From NCBI GenBank assembly GCA_026874595.1, contig CM049316.1:2866339-2930338 (forward strand): DNA of 64,000 nucleotides. The letters are read 5' to 3'. The notes beneath the pieces were generated by a model. The model had not been told where the DNA came from. It did no database searches and saw only the letters and a program-made list of their open reading frames with translations. A program made the translations under genes and the position numbers. This stretch comes from Sipunculus nudus (lineage: Eukaryota > Annelida > Sipuncula > Golfingiida > Sipunculidae). This document shows, one piece after another, positions 25,097 to 39,800 of the stretch (its first letter is position 1; each line of letters opens with the position of its first letter).

Positions 25097-26225
25097 TCGA
25101 ATAGTGTGAAAAGGGGATATTATTTCAAGGTGTTCCCATGTTATCAGGATTTTCTAAGTATAAGAGCATTCTGGTGAGAAAACAGCCAGATATGGCCACA
25201 TAGTTGATAATGCTCCTCTGAGTTTGGTTGAGTTATGAGAAAGCCGAGGAAAGCTGAGCAAGAATTGATAAACGATTTTAGCCATATGAGCACAGTGTGA
25301 AGCAACCTTCCCAGAACATCTTCATTTTGAGTGGTCCTAACAATACCTCCGTGTTTTTAAAATTGTTTATCTCTTGTCCTGAGGCCTGGTGAATGGAATG
25401 TCATATGTCTTTTCACTTCGAATTATCCAGACTTGAGTACTCCTCATGATCATTTTTTTCCGGAACATTTATTTTGAGGGTGTGAAGGAGCATCAGCCTC
25501 TAGTGATTTAGCAGATCATGGCTATGAAGTATTTCATTTGATGTGATACCCCTTCCAATCGTCTGGATGCACAGATCAACTGCAACAAACTATCAGTTTG
25601 CTTCAATTATTTATCGAGAAAAGGATCGGCTTTCCAACTCGACTTCTCTTTCTCTTTCATTTTGGCCGACTTAATATACTTGAAAATTCAAACCATTTAT
25701 AAAATCTCGCTTCAACTTACAACATTGCAAGCGCAGATATCCAGAATCGAGTTTACCAAATACCGGATCATACTTCATGATCATGATAGCTAGGGTATTA
25801 ATGATGTGGTACTCCATGTCCCTTTATGTCAAGCAGAACAATGGATGCCGCTTTCTATGGCACATGTGTCAACACAAATGTCTTTGGTTTTTTTCCCTAA
25901 GGCGTGCAGCGAAGCAAAAGGAATTTGCAAGATGTCGGCTTTCAGGAACCTATTCTGGATGAATCTGGACTGCACGATTACAAAGATCCAATTCAAACGT
26001 TATGAGTGTGCGCTTCTTAGGACCGACGACGATGGCCGGTATGTTTTGAGGCTTAAAAAAATCGGTGGTAGAGGTCTTGAACAGTAGAGTCCCTTACTTT
26101 ACGATTCCATTCCATTTTCAGTTGAACTTTTAGACGGAGGAATCCTGAAATGTTGTTTCTCACGTTGCCTCAGATATAACCGCTCTCTGAGGTCGGAGTC
26201 TGAGGAGTTATGTGAGCACTCAAGT

Positions 26226-29200
26226 GTGGTATATATTGTTTGTACCAGAGTAGCAGATAGTCTCGTTGTGAATATATTGTGTTTCTACCAGGGTAGCTGA
26301 TGGTCTCGTTGGGTAAATATTGTGTTTGTACCAGAGTAGCTGATGGTCTCGTTGGGTATATATTGTGTTTGTACCAGAGTGGCTGATGGTCTCATTGGGT
26401 ATATATTGTGTTTGTACCAGAGTAGCTGATGGTCTCGTTGGATATATATTATGTTTGTACCAGAGTAGCTGATGGTCTCGTTGGGTATATATTGTGTTTG
26501 TACCAGAGTAGCTGATGGTCTCGTTGGGTATATATTGTGTTTTTTCCAGAGTAGCTGATGGTCTCGTTGGGTATAAATTGTGTTTCTACCAGAGTAGCTT
26601 ATGGTCTCGTTGGGTAAAAATTTTTTTCTGTACCAGAGTAGCTGATGGTCTCGTTGGGTATATATTGTGTTTGTACCAGAGTAGCTGATGGTCTCATTGG
26701 GTATATATTGTGTTTGTACCAGAGTAGCTGATGGTCTCGTTGGGTATATATTGTGTTTGTACCAGAGTAGCTGATGGTCTCGTCGTGTATATATTGTGTT
26801 TGTACCAGAGTAGCTGATGGTCTCATTGGGTATATATTGTGTTTGTACCAGAGTAGCTAATGATCTCGTTGGGTATATATTGTGTTTGTACCAGATTAGC
26901 TGATGGTCTCGTCGTGTATATATTGTGTTTGTACCAGAGTAGCTAATGGTCTCGTTGGGTATATATTGTGTTTTTACCAGAGTAGCTGATAGTCTCGTTG
27001 GGTATATATTATGTTTGTACCAGAGTAACTGGTAGTCTCGTTGGGTATATATTGTGTTAGTGCCAGAGTAGCAGGTGGTCTCGTTGGTTATATACTGTGG
27101 TTTTACCAGAGTAGCTGATGGTCTCGTGGGGTTTATATTGTGTTTCTGCAAGAGTAGCTGATGGTCTCGTTGGGTATATATTGTGTTTGTACCAGAGTAG
27201 CTGATGGTCTCGTTGGGTATATATTGTGTTTGTACCAGAGTGGCTGATGGTCTCATTGGGTATATATTGTGTTTGTACCAGAGTAGCTGATGGTCTCATT
27301 GGGTATATATTGTGTTTGTACCAGAGTAGCTGATGGTCTCGTTGGGTATATATTGTGTTTGTACCAGAGTAGCTGATGGTCTCATTGGGTATATATTGTG
27401 TTTGTACCAGAGTAGCTAATGATCTCGTTGGGTATATATTGTGTTTGTACCAGAGTAGCTGATGGTCTCGTCGTGTATATGTTGAGTTTGTACCAGAGTA
27501 GCTAATTGTCTCGATGGGTATACATTGTGTTTTTACCAGAGTAGCTGATAGTCTCGTTGAGTATATATTGTGTTTGTACCAGAGTAGCTGATAGTCTCGT
27601 TGGGTATATATTGTGTTTGTGCCAGAGTAGCTGATGGTCTCATTGGGTATATGTTGTGTGTGTACCAGAGTAGCTGATGGTCTCGTTGGGTATATATTGT
27701 GTTTGTACCAGAGTAGCCGATGGTCTCGTTGGGTATAAATTGTGTTTGTGCCAGAGTAGCCGATGGTCTCATTGGGTATATATTGTGTTTGTACCAGAGT
27801 AGCCGATGGTTTCGTTGGGTATATATTGTGTTTGTGCCAGAGTAGCTGATGGTCTCATTGGGTATATATTGTGTTTGTACCAGAGTAGCTGATGGTCTCG
27901 TTGGGTATATATTGTGTTTGTACCAGAGTAGCTGATGGTCTCATTGGGTATATATTCTGTTTGTACCAGAGTAGCTGATAGCCTCGTTGGGAAATTATTG
28001 TGTTTGTACCAGAGTAGCTGATAGTCTCGTTGGGTATATATTGTGTTTGTACCAGAGTAGCTAATGACCTCGTTGGGTATATATTGTGTTTGTACCAGAG
28101 TAGCTGATGGTCTCGTTGGGTATAAATTTGTGTTTGTACCAGAGTAGCTGATGGTCATGTTGGGTATATATTTTTGGACCAGAGTAGCTGATAGTCTCGT
28201 TGGGTATATATTGTGTTTCTACCAGAGTAGCTAATGGTCTCGTTGGGTATATATTGTGTTTGTACCAGAGTATCTGATGGTCTCATTGGGTATATATTGT
28301 GTTTGTACCAGATTAGCTGATGGTCTCGTCGTGTATATATTGTGTTTGTACCAGAGTAGCTAATGGTCTCGTTGGGTATATATTGTGTTTTTACCAGAGT
28401 AGCTGATAGTCTCGTTGGGTATATATTATGTTTGTACCAGAGTAACTGGTAGTCTCGTTGGGTATATATTGTGTTAGTGCCAGAGTAGCAGGTGGTCTCG
28501 TTGGTTATATACTGTGGTTTTACCAGAGTAGCTGATGGTCTCGTGGGGTTTATATTGTGTTTCTGCAAGAGTAGCTGATGGTCTCGTTGGGTATATATTG
28601 TGTTTGTACCAGAGTAGCTGATGGTCTCGTTGGGTATATATTGTGTTTGTACCAGAGTGGCTGATGGTCTCATTGGGTATATATTGTGTTTGTACCAGAG
28701 TAGCTGATGGTCTCATTGGGTATATATTGTGTTTGTACCAGAGTAGCTGATGGTCTCGTTGGGTATATATTGTGTTTGTACCAGAGTAGCTGATGGTCTC
28801 ATTGGGTATATATTGTGTTTGTACCAGAGTAGCTAATGATCTCGTTGGGTATATATTGTGTTTGTACCAGAGTAGCTGATGGTCTCGTCGTGTATATGTT
28901 GAGTTTGTACCAGAGTAGCTAATTGTCTCGATGGGTATACATTGTGTTTTTACCAGAGTAGCTGATAGTCTCGTTGAGTATATATTGTGTTTGTACCAGA
29001 GTAGCTGATAGTCTCGTTGGGTATATATTGTGTTTGTGCCAGAGTAGCTGATGGTCTCATTGGGTATATGTTGTGTGTGTACCAGAGTAGCTGATGGTCT
29101 CGTTGGGTATATATTGTGTTTGTACCAGAGTAGCCGATGGTCTCGTTGGGTATAAATTGTGTTTGTGCCAGAGTAGCCGATGGTCTCATTGGGTATATAT

Positions 29201-32200
29201 TGTGTTTGTACCAGAGTAGCCGATGGTTTCGTTGGGTATATATTGTGTTTGTGCCAGAGTAGCTGATGGTCTCATTGGGTATATATTGTGTTTGTACCAG
29301 AGTAGCTGATGGTCTCGTTGGGTATATATTGTGTTTGTACCAGAGTAGCTGATGGTCTCATTGGGTATATATTCTGTTTGTACCAGAGTAGCTGATAGCC
29401 TCGTTGGGAAATTATTGTGTTTGTACCAGAGTAGCTGATAGTCTCGTTGGGTATATATTGTGTTTGTACCAGAGTAGCTAATGACCTCGTTGGGTATATA
29501 TTGTGTTTGTACCAGAGTAGCTGATGGTCTCGTTGGGTATAAATTTGTGTTTGTACCAGAGTAGCTGATGGTCATGTTGGGTATATATTGTTTGGACCAG
29601 AGTAGCTGATAGTCTCGTTGGGTATATATTGTGTTTCTACCAGAGTAGCTAATGGTCTCGTTGGGTATATATTGTGTTTGTACCAGAGTATCTGATGGTC
29701 TCATTGGGTATATATTGTGTTTGCACCAGAGTAGCTAATGATCTCGTTGGGTATATATTGTGTTTGTACCCTAGTAGCTAATGGTCTCGTTGGGTATAAT
29801 TTTTTTTCTGTACCAGAGTAGCTGATGGTCTCCTTGGGTATATATTGTGTTTGTACCAGAGTAGCTGATAGTCTCGTTGGGTATATATTGTGTTTGTACC
29901 AGAGTAGCTGATAGTCTCGTTGGGTATATATTGTGTTTGTACCAGAGTAGCTGATGGTCTCGTTGGGTATATATTGTGTTTGTACCAGAGTAGCTAATGG
30001 TCTCGTTTGGTATAATTTTTTTTTTCTGTACCAGAGTAGCTGATGGTCTCGTTGGGTATATATTGTGTTTGTACCAGAGTAGCTGATGGTCTCGTTGGGT
30101 ATATTTTTTTTTCTGTACCAGAGTAGCTGATGGTCTCGTTGGGTATATATTGTGTTTGTACCAGAGTAGCTGATGGTCTCGTTGGGTATATATTGTGTTT
30201 GTGCCAGAGTAGCTGATGGTCTCGTTGGGTATATATTGTGTTTGTACCAGAGTAGCTGATGGTCTCGTTGGGTATATATTGTGTTTGTACCAGAGTAGCT
30301 GATAGTCTTGTTGGGTATACATTGTGTTTGTACCAGAGTAGCTGTTAGTCTCGTTGGGTATATATTGTGTTTGTACTAGAGTAGCTGATGGTCTCGATGG
30401 GTATATATTGTGTTTGTGCCAGAGTAGCTGATGGTCTCGTTGGGTATATATTGTGTTTGTACCAGAGTAGCTGATGGTCTCGTTCGGTATAAATTTTTTT
30501 TTGTACCAGAGCAGCTGATGGTCTCGTTGGGTATATATTGTGTTTGTACCAGAGTAGCTGATGGTCTCGTTGGGTATATATTGTGTTTGTACCAGAGTAG
30601 CTGATGGTCTCGATGGGTATATATTGTGTTTGTGCCAGAGTAGCTGATGGTCTCGTTCGGTATATATTGTGTTTGTACCAGAGTAGCTGATGGTCTCGTT
30701 CGGTATAAATTTTTTTTTGTACCAGAGCAGCTGATGGTCTCGTTGGGTATATATTGTGTTTGTACCAGAGTAGCTGATGGTCTCGTTGGGTATATATTGT
30801 GTTTGTACCAGAGTAGCTCATAGTCTCGTTGGGTATATATTGTGTTTGTACCAGAGTAGCTGATGGTCTCGTTGGGTATATATTGTGTTTGTACCAGAGT
30901 AGCTGATGGTCTCGATGGGTATATATTGTGTTTGTACCAGAGTAGCTGGTAGTCTCGTTGGGTATATATTGTGTTTGTACCAGAGTAGCTGATGGTCTCT
31001 TTGGGTATATATTGTGTTTGTGCCAGAGTGGCTGATGGTCTCATTGGGTATATATTGTGTTTGTACCAGAGTAGCTGATGGTCTCGTTGGATATATATTA
31101 TGTTTGTACCAGAGTACCTGATGGTCTCGTTGGGTATATATTGTGTTTGTACCAGAGTAGCTGATGGTCTCGTTGGGTATATATTGTGTTTTTTCCAGAG
31201 TAGCTGATGGTCTCGTTGGGTATAAATTGTGTTTGTACCAGAGTAGCTTATGGTCTCGTTGGGTATAAATTTTTTTCTGTACCAGAGTAGCTGATGGTCT
31301 CGTTGGGTATATATTGTGTTTGTACCAGAGTAGCTGATGGTCTCATTGGGTATATATTGTGTTTGTACCAGAGTAGCTGATGGTCTCGTTGGGTATATAT
31401 TGTGTTTGCCCAGAGTAGCTGATGGTCTCGTCGTGTATATATTGTGTTTGTACCAGAGTAGCTGATGGTCTCATTGGGTATATATTGTGTTTGTACCAGA
31501 GTAGCTAATGATCTCGTTGGGTATATATTGTGTTTGTACCAGATTAGCTGATGGTCTCGTCGTGTATATATTGTGTTTGTACCAGAGTAGCTAATGGTCT
31601 CGTTGGGTATATATTGTGTTTTTCCCAGAGTAGCTGATAGTCTCGTTGGGTATATATTATGTTTGTACCAGAGTAACTGGTAGTCTCGTTGGGTAAAAAT
31701 TGTGTTAGTGCCAGAGTAGCAGGTGGTCTTGTTGGTTATATACTGTGGTTTTACAAGAGTAGCTGATGGTCTCGTGGGGTTTATATTGTGTTTCTGCCAG
31801 AGTAGCTGATGGTGTCGTTGGGTATATATTGTGTTTGTACCAGAGTAGCTGATGGTCTCGTTGGGTATATATTGTGTTTGTACCAGAGTGGCTGATGGTC
31901 TCATTGGGTATATATTGTTTTTGTACCAGAGTAGCTGATGGTCTCATTGGGTATATATTGTGTTTGTACCAGAGTAGCTGATGGTCTCGTTGGGTATATA
32001 TTGTGTTTGTACCAGAGTAGCTGATGGTCTCATTGGGTATATATTGTGTTTGTACCAGAGTAGCTAATGATCTCGTTGGGTATATATTGTGTTTGTACCA
32101 GAGTAGCTGATGGTCTCGTCGTGTATATGTTGAGTTTGTACCAGAGTAGCTAATTGTCTCGATGGGTATACATTGTGTTTTTACCAGAGTAGCTGATAGT

Positions 32201-35200
32201 CTCGTTGAGTATATATTGTGTTTGTACCAGTGTAGCTGATAGTCTCGTTGGGTATATATTGTGTTTGTGCCAGAGTAGCTGATGGTCTCATTGGGTATAT
32301 GTTGTGTGTGTACCAGAGTAGCTGATGGTCTCGTTGGGTATAAATTGTGTTTGTGCCAGAGTAGCCGATGGTCTCATTGGGTATATATTGTGTTTGTACC
32401 AGAGTAGCCGATGGTTTCGTTGGGTATATATTGTGTTTGTGCCAGAGTAGCTGATGGTCTCATTGGGTATATATTGTGTTTGTACCAGAGTAGCTGATGG
32501 TCTCATTGGGTATATATTGTGTTTGTACCAGAGTAGCTGATGGTCTCATTGGGTATATATTGTGTTTGTACCAGAGTAGCTGATAGTCTCGTTGGGAAAT
32601 TATTGTGTTTGTACCAGAGTAGCTGATAGTCTCGTTGGGTATATAATGTGTTTGTACCAGAGTAGCTAATGACCTCGTTGGGTATATATTGTGTTTGTAC
32701 CAGAGTAGCTGATGGTCTCGTTGGGTATAAATTTGTGTTTGTACCAGAGTAGCTGATGGTCATGTTGGGTATATATTGTTTGGACCAGAGTAGCTGATAG
32801 TCTCGTTGGGTATATATTGTGTTTCTACCAGAGTAGCTAATGGTCTCGTTGGGTATATATTGTGTTTGTACCAGAGTATCTGATGGTCTCATTGGGTATA
32901 TATTGTGTTTGCACCAGAGTAGCTAATGATCTCGTTGGGTATATATTGTGTTTGTACCCTAGTAGCTAATGGTCTCGTTGGGTATAATTTTTTTTCTGTA
33001 CCAGATTAGCTGATGGTCTCCTTGGGTATATATTGTGTTTGTACCAGAGTAGCTGATAGTCTCGTTGGGTATATATTGTGTTTGTACCAGAGTAGCTGAT
33101 AGTCTCGTTGGGTATATATTGTGTTTGTACCAGAGTAGCTGATGGTCTCGTTGGGTATATATTGTGTTTGTACCAGAGTAGCTAATGGTCTCGTTTGGTA
33201 TAATTTTTTTTTTCTGTACCAGAGTAGCTGATGGTCTCGTTGGGTATATATTGTGTTTTTACCAGAGTAGCTGATGGTCTCGTTGGGTATATTTTTTTTT
33301 TCTGTACCAGAGTAGCTGATGGTCTCGTTGGGTATATATTGTGTTTGTACCAGAGTAGCTGATGGTCTCGTTGGGTATATATTGTGTTTGTGCCAGAGTA
33401 GCTGATGGTCTCGTTGGGTATATATTGTGTTTGTACCAGAGTAGCTGATGGTCTCGTTGGGTATATATTGTGTTTGTACCAGAGTAGCTGATAGTCTTGT
33501 TGGGTATACATTGTGTTTGTACCAGAGTAGCTGTTAGTCTCGTTGGGTATATATTGTGTTTGTACCAGAGTAGCTGATGGTCTCGATGGGTATATATTGT
33601 GTTTGTGCCAGAGTAGCTGATGGTCTCGTTGGGTATATATTGTGTTTGTACCAGAGTAGCTGATGGTCTCGTTCGGTATAAATTTTTTTTTGTACCAGAG
33701 CAGCTGATGGTCTCGTTGGGTATATATTGTGTTTGTACCAGAGTAGCTGATGGTCTCGATGGGTATATATTGTGTTTGTGCCAGAGTAGCTGATGGTCTC
33801 GTTGGGTATATATTGTGTTTGTACCAGAATAGCTGATGGTCTCGTTCGGTATAAATTTTTTTTTGTACCAGAGCAGCTGATGGTCTCGTTGGGTATATAT
33901 TGTGTTTGTACCAGAGTAGCTGATGGTCTCGTTGGGTATATATTGTGTTTGTACCAGAGTAGCTCATAGTCTCGTTGGGTATATATTGTGTTTGTACCAG
34001 AGTAGCTGATGGTCTCGTTGGGTATATATTGTGTTTGTACCAGAGTAGCTGATGGTCTCGATGGGTATATATTGTGTTTGTACCAGAGTAGCTGATAGTC
34101 TCGTTGGGTATATATTGTGTTTGTACCAGAGTAGCTGATGGTCTCGTTGGGTATATATTGTGTTTGTGCCAGAGTAGCTGATGGTCTCGTTGGGTATATA
34201 TTGTGTTTTACCAGAGTAGCTGATGGTCTCATTGGGTATATATTAAGTGTATACCAGAGTAGCTGATGGTCTCATTGGGTATATATTGTGTTTGTACCAG
34301 AGTAGCTGATGGTCTCATTGGGTATATATTGTGTTTGTACCAGAGTAGCTAATGATCTCGTTGGGTATATATTGTGTGTGTACCAGAGTAGCCAATGGTC
34401 TCGTTGGGTATAAATTTTTTTCTGTATCAGCGTAGCTGATGGTCTCGTTGGGTATATATTGTGTTTCTACCAGAGTAGCTAATGGTCTCGTTGGGTATAT
34501 ATTGTGTTTGTACCAGAGTAGCTGATGGTCTCATTGGGTATATATTGTGTTTGTACCAGAGTAGCTAATGATCTCGTTGGGTATATATTGTGTTTGTACC
34601 CTAGTAGCTAATGGTCTCGTTGGGTATATATTTTTTTCTGTATCAGAGTAGCTGATGGTCTCGTTGGGTATATATTGTGTTTGTACCAAATTAGCTGATG
34701 GTCTCGTTGGGTATATATTGTGTTTGTACCGGAGTAGCTAATGGTCTCGTTCGGTATAAAATTTTTTTTTGTACCAGAGTAGCTGATGGTCTCGTTGGGT
34801 ATATATTGTGTTTTGTACCAGAGTAGCTGATGGTCTCGTTGGGTATATATTGTGTTTGTACCAGATTAGTTGATGGTCTCGTTGGGTATATATTGTGTTT
34901 GTGCCAGAGTAGCTGATGGTCTCGTTGGGTATATATTGTGTTTGTACCAGAGTAGCTGATGGTCTCGTTGGGTATATATTGTGTTTGTACCAGAGTAGCT
35001 GATAGTCTTGTTGGGTATACATTGTGTTTGTACCAGAGTAGCTGATGGTCTCCTTAGATAGATATTGTGTTTGTACCAGAGTAGCTGATGGTCTCGTTTG
35101 GTATATATTGTGTTTGTACCAGAGTAGCTGATGGTCTCATTGGGTATATATTGTGTTTGTACCAAAGTAGCTGATAGTCCTGTTGGGTATACCTTGTGTT

Positions 35201-36800
35201 TGTTCCAGAGTAGCTGGTAGTCTTGTTGGGTATATATTGTGTTTGTACCAGAATAGCTGATGGTCTCGATGGGTATATATTGTGTTTGTGCCAGAGTAGC
35301 TGATGGTCTCGTTGGGTATATATTGTGTTTGTACCAGAGTAGCTGATGGTCTCGTTGGGTATATATTGTGTTTCTACCAGAGTAGCTAATGGTCTCGTTG
35401 GGTATATATTGTGTTTATGCCAGAGTAGCTGATGGTCTCGTTTGGTATATATTGTGTTTGTACCAGAGTAGCTGATGGTCTCGTTGGGTATTTATTGTGT
35501 TTGTACCAGAGTAGCTGATGGTCTCATTGGGTATATATTGTGTTTGTACCAGAGTAGCTAATGATCTCGTTGGGTATATATTGTGTGTGTACCAGAGTAG
35601 CCAATGGTCTCGTTGGGTATAAATTTTTTTCTGTATCAGCGTAGCTGATGGTCTCGTTGGGTATATATTGTGTTTCTACCAGAGTAGCTAATGGTCTCGT
35701 TGGGTATACATTGTGTTTGTACCAGAGTAGCTGATGGTCTCATTGGGTATATATTGTGTTTGTACCAGAGAAGCTAATGATCTCGTTGGGTATATATTGT
35801 TTTTGTACCCTAGTAGCTAATGGTCTCGTTGGGTATATATTTTTTTCTGTATCAGAGTAGCTGATGGTCTCGTTGGGTATATATTGTGTTTGTACCAAAG
35901 TAGCTGATAGTCTCGTTGGGTATATATTGTGTTTGTACTAGAGTAGCTAATGGTCTCGTTGGGTATAAATTTTTTTTTGGTACCAGAGTAGCTGATGGTC
36001 TCGTTGGGTATATATTGTGTTTTGTACCAGAGTAGCTGATGGTCTCGTTAGGTATATATTGTGTTTGTACCAGAGTAGCTGATGGTCTCGTTGGGTATAT
36101 ATTGTGTTTGTGCCAGAGTAGCTGATGGTCTCGTTGGGTATATATTGTGTTTGTACCAGAGTAGCTGATGGTCTCGTTGGGTATAAATTTGTGTTTGTAC
36201 CAGAGTAGCTGATGGTCTCGTTGGGTATATATTGTGTTTGTACCAGAGTAGCTGATAGTCTCGTTGGGTATAAATTTGTGTTTGTACCAGAGAAGCAGAT
36301 AGTCTCGTTGGGTATATATTGTGTTTGTACCAGAGTAGCTGATGGTCTCGTTGGGTATATATATTGTGTTTGTACCAGAGTAGCTGATGGTCTCGTTGGA
36401 TATAGATTTGTGTTTTACCAGAGTAGCTGATAGTCTCGTTTGGTATATAATGTGTTTGTACCAGAGTAGCAGATGGTCTCGTTGGGTATATATTGTTTGG
36501 ACCAGAGTAGCTGATGGTCTCGTTTGGTATATATTGTGTTTGTACCAATGTAGCTGATGGTCTCGTTGGGTAGTAGCTGATGATCTAGTTGGGTATATAT
36601 TGTGTTTGTGCCAGAGTAGCTGGTTGTCTCGTTGGGTATATATTGTGTTTGTACCAGAGTAGCTGATGGTCCCATTGGGTATATATTGTGTTTGTACCAG
36701 AGTAGCAGATTGTCTCGTTGAGTATATATTGTGTTTGTACCAGAGTAGCAGATAGTCTCGTTGGGTATATATTGTGATTGTACCAGAGTAGCTGATTGTC
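26226..36800 (+). repeat. 10.6-kb minisatellite, 43-bp unit, about 245 copies
   Basis: Consensus reads GTACCAGAGTAGCTGATGG then TCTCGTTGGGTATATATTG then TGTTT. Variants carry CTCATTGGG, TCGTCGTG, GCTAATGA and T-runs of 7-10 bases. Higher-order copies: 26,891 = 28,308 (offset 1,417); 28,308 = 31,539 (offset 3,231); 29,591 = 32,779 and 30,003 = 33,191 (offset 3,188); 34,381 = 35,590 (offset 1,209). The minus strand has no stop in most units in any frame, so ORFs of up to 323 codons arise by the unit cycling through all three frames (3 x 43 bp = 43 codons). These are not genes. Confidence 0.97.
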
Positions 36801-39800
36801 GTTGTCCAACCTTGCACCCATCAAATTGGATTGGTTTCAGCTGTATAACTGGTTCTTTATTATAATTGATTTTAACTTTGAGAAGGACTAGGACATTGAC
36901 TAGGATGACAAGAGGAGTATTAAGATTTCAGCGGTCTTATTCTATCTGTGATTAATGTCAATACGTATCCAACAGAATGTATTCTGTCAAGAAAGTATCT
37001 TCAAGGCACCCCAGGTGTTAACACCCTTCTTCACAAAGTCAGTGAAACAGAAGCCGCTACCAACGCTCCTACGGGACGTTGTTTTTGTACATATCATCCT
37101 GCACTGAAAAGGGGCCTAAAAATGAATACTTTGTATTAAACCAAGCGCAGGGCCCCCTCCAACATATCCTCCTCCTGTCGGGGGTTTCGCGCCCTCAGTA
37201 CTTGGAATTTGTGGTCTACTATTGCCCGCCCCCCCCCCCCCCCCCCCCAAGAAATGAATAGAAGGTTTCGCCGCCTATGTTTAGCGACTACCTTAGCTTT
37301 CCTTTGGATTCATATCGCCTACATGTGTCTACTGTGGTTGCTCGTGTATCAAAACCACGATCTTGTGTAATGCCCAAAAATCAGAGAGTGCTTGATTTTA
37401 CTTCATGTCGGTATATATAATCAGGCGAAAATGGAAAGGTTATGAATTGTATTATCCCTGTGCACCCCGGCCACCACACAAAAAAAAATAAAAAATGACC
37501 ACCACTATAATAATAAATAACCCTACAGATAATGCTATATGATTCTTTAACCGTTCCGTCAAATTAAATGTTGTATCGGTATTATTTAATGTCCCTGTAA
37601 TGATAGGTTGGCGATGATTGATTGTCGGGTGGAAAGAGAAGCATATTTATGTAAATGTAGAGAGCACTCACAGAGCGCCTCCCTCCACCAAAGCCTGTAT
37701 CCACATCCACATCCACCAAAAAATGTTATCTGCCCACGAACCATCCTTAATCATTTATTCATTGAAATTCTCACAGAAACGTGATGAATGGCTAATGAAT
37801 CTCTGCATATTAAAAAAAAAATCCTTTAAAAACTTACGAGAGCTTGTTTAAGAAGTTAAGTTTTTAAGTTCTTGCTATATGAACAATTAAGGGAAGACAT
37901 TTGCTTCTTATCTAAAATACAATATACCTTCATGGGGGTCTGTTGCAATAAGGTGACTTAAGCCCAGGGTCATCTGTGTGTAACTATGGTAATAATTATG
38001 ACGTCAAAATTGTAACAATGGTATTTAGGCCTCCTACATGGCTAAAGTGAGGTACAGTGTTACTGTTATTGTTTTATCAATTCCACACCATATAAATATA
38101 CAATGATACAAATCGTGTCCTGAAATGATGTTTTGTTACAACCCTAGTTTTCTCATTTCAAAGAGTTCCATTAAACCATTAAATTGATAAATACAACTTT
38201 ACCTATAGGGGGTGAAATACAAGAGTTGTACTCATACACTTAGAACATGTTGAATACATTCATGTCACACATTCTAGACGACCATATCTGCAAACACATT
38301 CACATAAATGTTGGTCGATTCTAAAGGGTGGCAATATCCGATGCTACAGTTAAATTAAAGCTGATTTACAACGGAACATTGCGCCGTTTTTCTTTAGGAT
38401 ACTGTGCATGCTCTGTCCTCTCTGCGTGTGCTGTTTGTATCATTAATGGGGATCTAGATAGTCTGCTCTGGAAGTAAACGAACTGGTAGTTAACCGCAGG
38501 TGCAAGATGTATTTGTCTTAACAATGAGAGTAATAAAATTTAACGAGCACTTGTTGCGGCATGGTTTCACTGGCATGTAATAAGACGTGTTGCCCTAATG
38601 GCAAGTACATGTTGGGCTGGCAAGCGTTCCCTGTGGCTGTACTTTTGCTCGTTGTCTTCAGGCTGGCCACCTGGGACCACTCGGTATTATCCATCGTGGA
38701 CCAATGTGGCCATGGCTGTGATTCAAATTCATTAAAACGTTTGCTATGTTATGCTGTGTGACATGGTCAGATTGACGAAGTAAATAAAAGTATTATCACA
38801 CATGCAGGTCGTAATATGGAGACTGAAAGTTTGTAGAACTGACTGAAAATGCACCGTGGTACATTGCCTTCTTTCGAATAAATTCAAAGCACCACGGCTG
38901 TTAAAGAAAGGCGGTTCTTCGCAGTATTTAGGATGACAGAGAAATCATTTTGAAGGCCGTATCACATCAACACTTTAACGTAACGGGGTATATATCAGAA
39001 ATAAACTAAGGTTTTGCCTTCGATCTGTGGAGCATTTTTTATGACAAGAGATGTTATATTTAAGTTAGCACGATTGGCAAAAGCCCCATATTTAAAATCA
39101 ATCCAAAAGTTGTTTTAATTTCATAACAGACCAATGAAGATAAATTTTATTATATATGAGGGTAAACCTAATTTTTAAATATTTATTCATTTTCATATGA
39201 AATAATTTTTTTTTTTTAATTCTATGCGGTCTTTCTAAATGTATACTGCATATTTCATTCCCATCGTAAAGGTTACCTTCATTAAAATTCTATAGATAAA
39301 TAGGCCATTGACCTGTTCTTTAACGCGTTAAAGACATCACTCTTTAAAAATGCATTTGTGCCATACAGTAATTACCACACCTAAAGTCGGGAGAGAATTT
39401 CCTGCACTAACAGCGGAGGTATCCCCTGAACTTCGGTGATTTCCGTGTTTATTCTGATTATATTTCCTGTCTGATTGCACTGTCTGCCATTTTCTGAGCC
39501 CATCATCATGCTGGGTACCCTGCTCCCATCCTGTACCACACGATCGATCTAACTTGATGGTTCTACTTGATGGCCAGATACCAAGTTAAACATAAACAGC
39601 TTAATACAAAAAAAGTTGTCTAGTATTTACATCAGGCATTTTATTAGGAAGTGTCTTTATCTTTTGTTTGATTTGTATAAATAAGATTAGGCCACATTGG
39701 ATACCTCCGTGTTTCTAAGGTGATCCAGTAGCAAATAAATTTCTAACACTTAACACACAATAAATAAACCTATTTATACCCGTTGTTCGGTCATGCAGAT

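Larger units (their letters stand above)
24003..26225. other. Region downstream of the TIR gene, no convincing gene
   Basis: Contains the receptor 3' UTR candidate and the dispersed element at 24.9 kb. Two stretches have a protein-like composition but no identifiable domain. One is minus 24,574-24,711, about 45 codons with LKLNDQEPSVRC...VFDNPAVNTERLW, ended by a stop. The other is plus 25,806-26,087, 93 codons ending in YECALLRTDDDGRYVLRLKK. They may be remnants of older genes or transposons. Confidence 0.35.

Noticed and set aside
26285-34232. Minus-strand ORFs of up to 323 codons
   Set aside because: They are read-through of the 43-bp minisatellite cycling through three frames; no start context, domain or codon preference.
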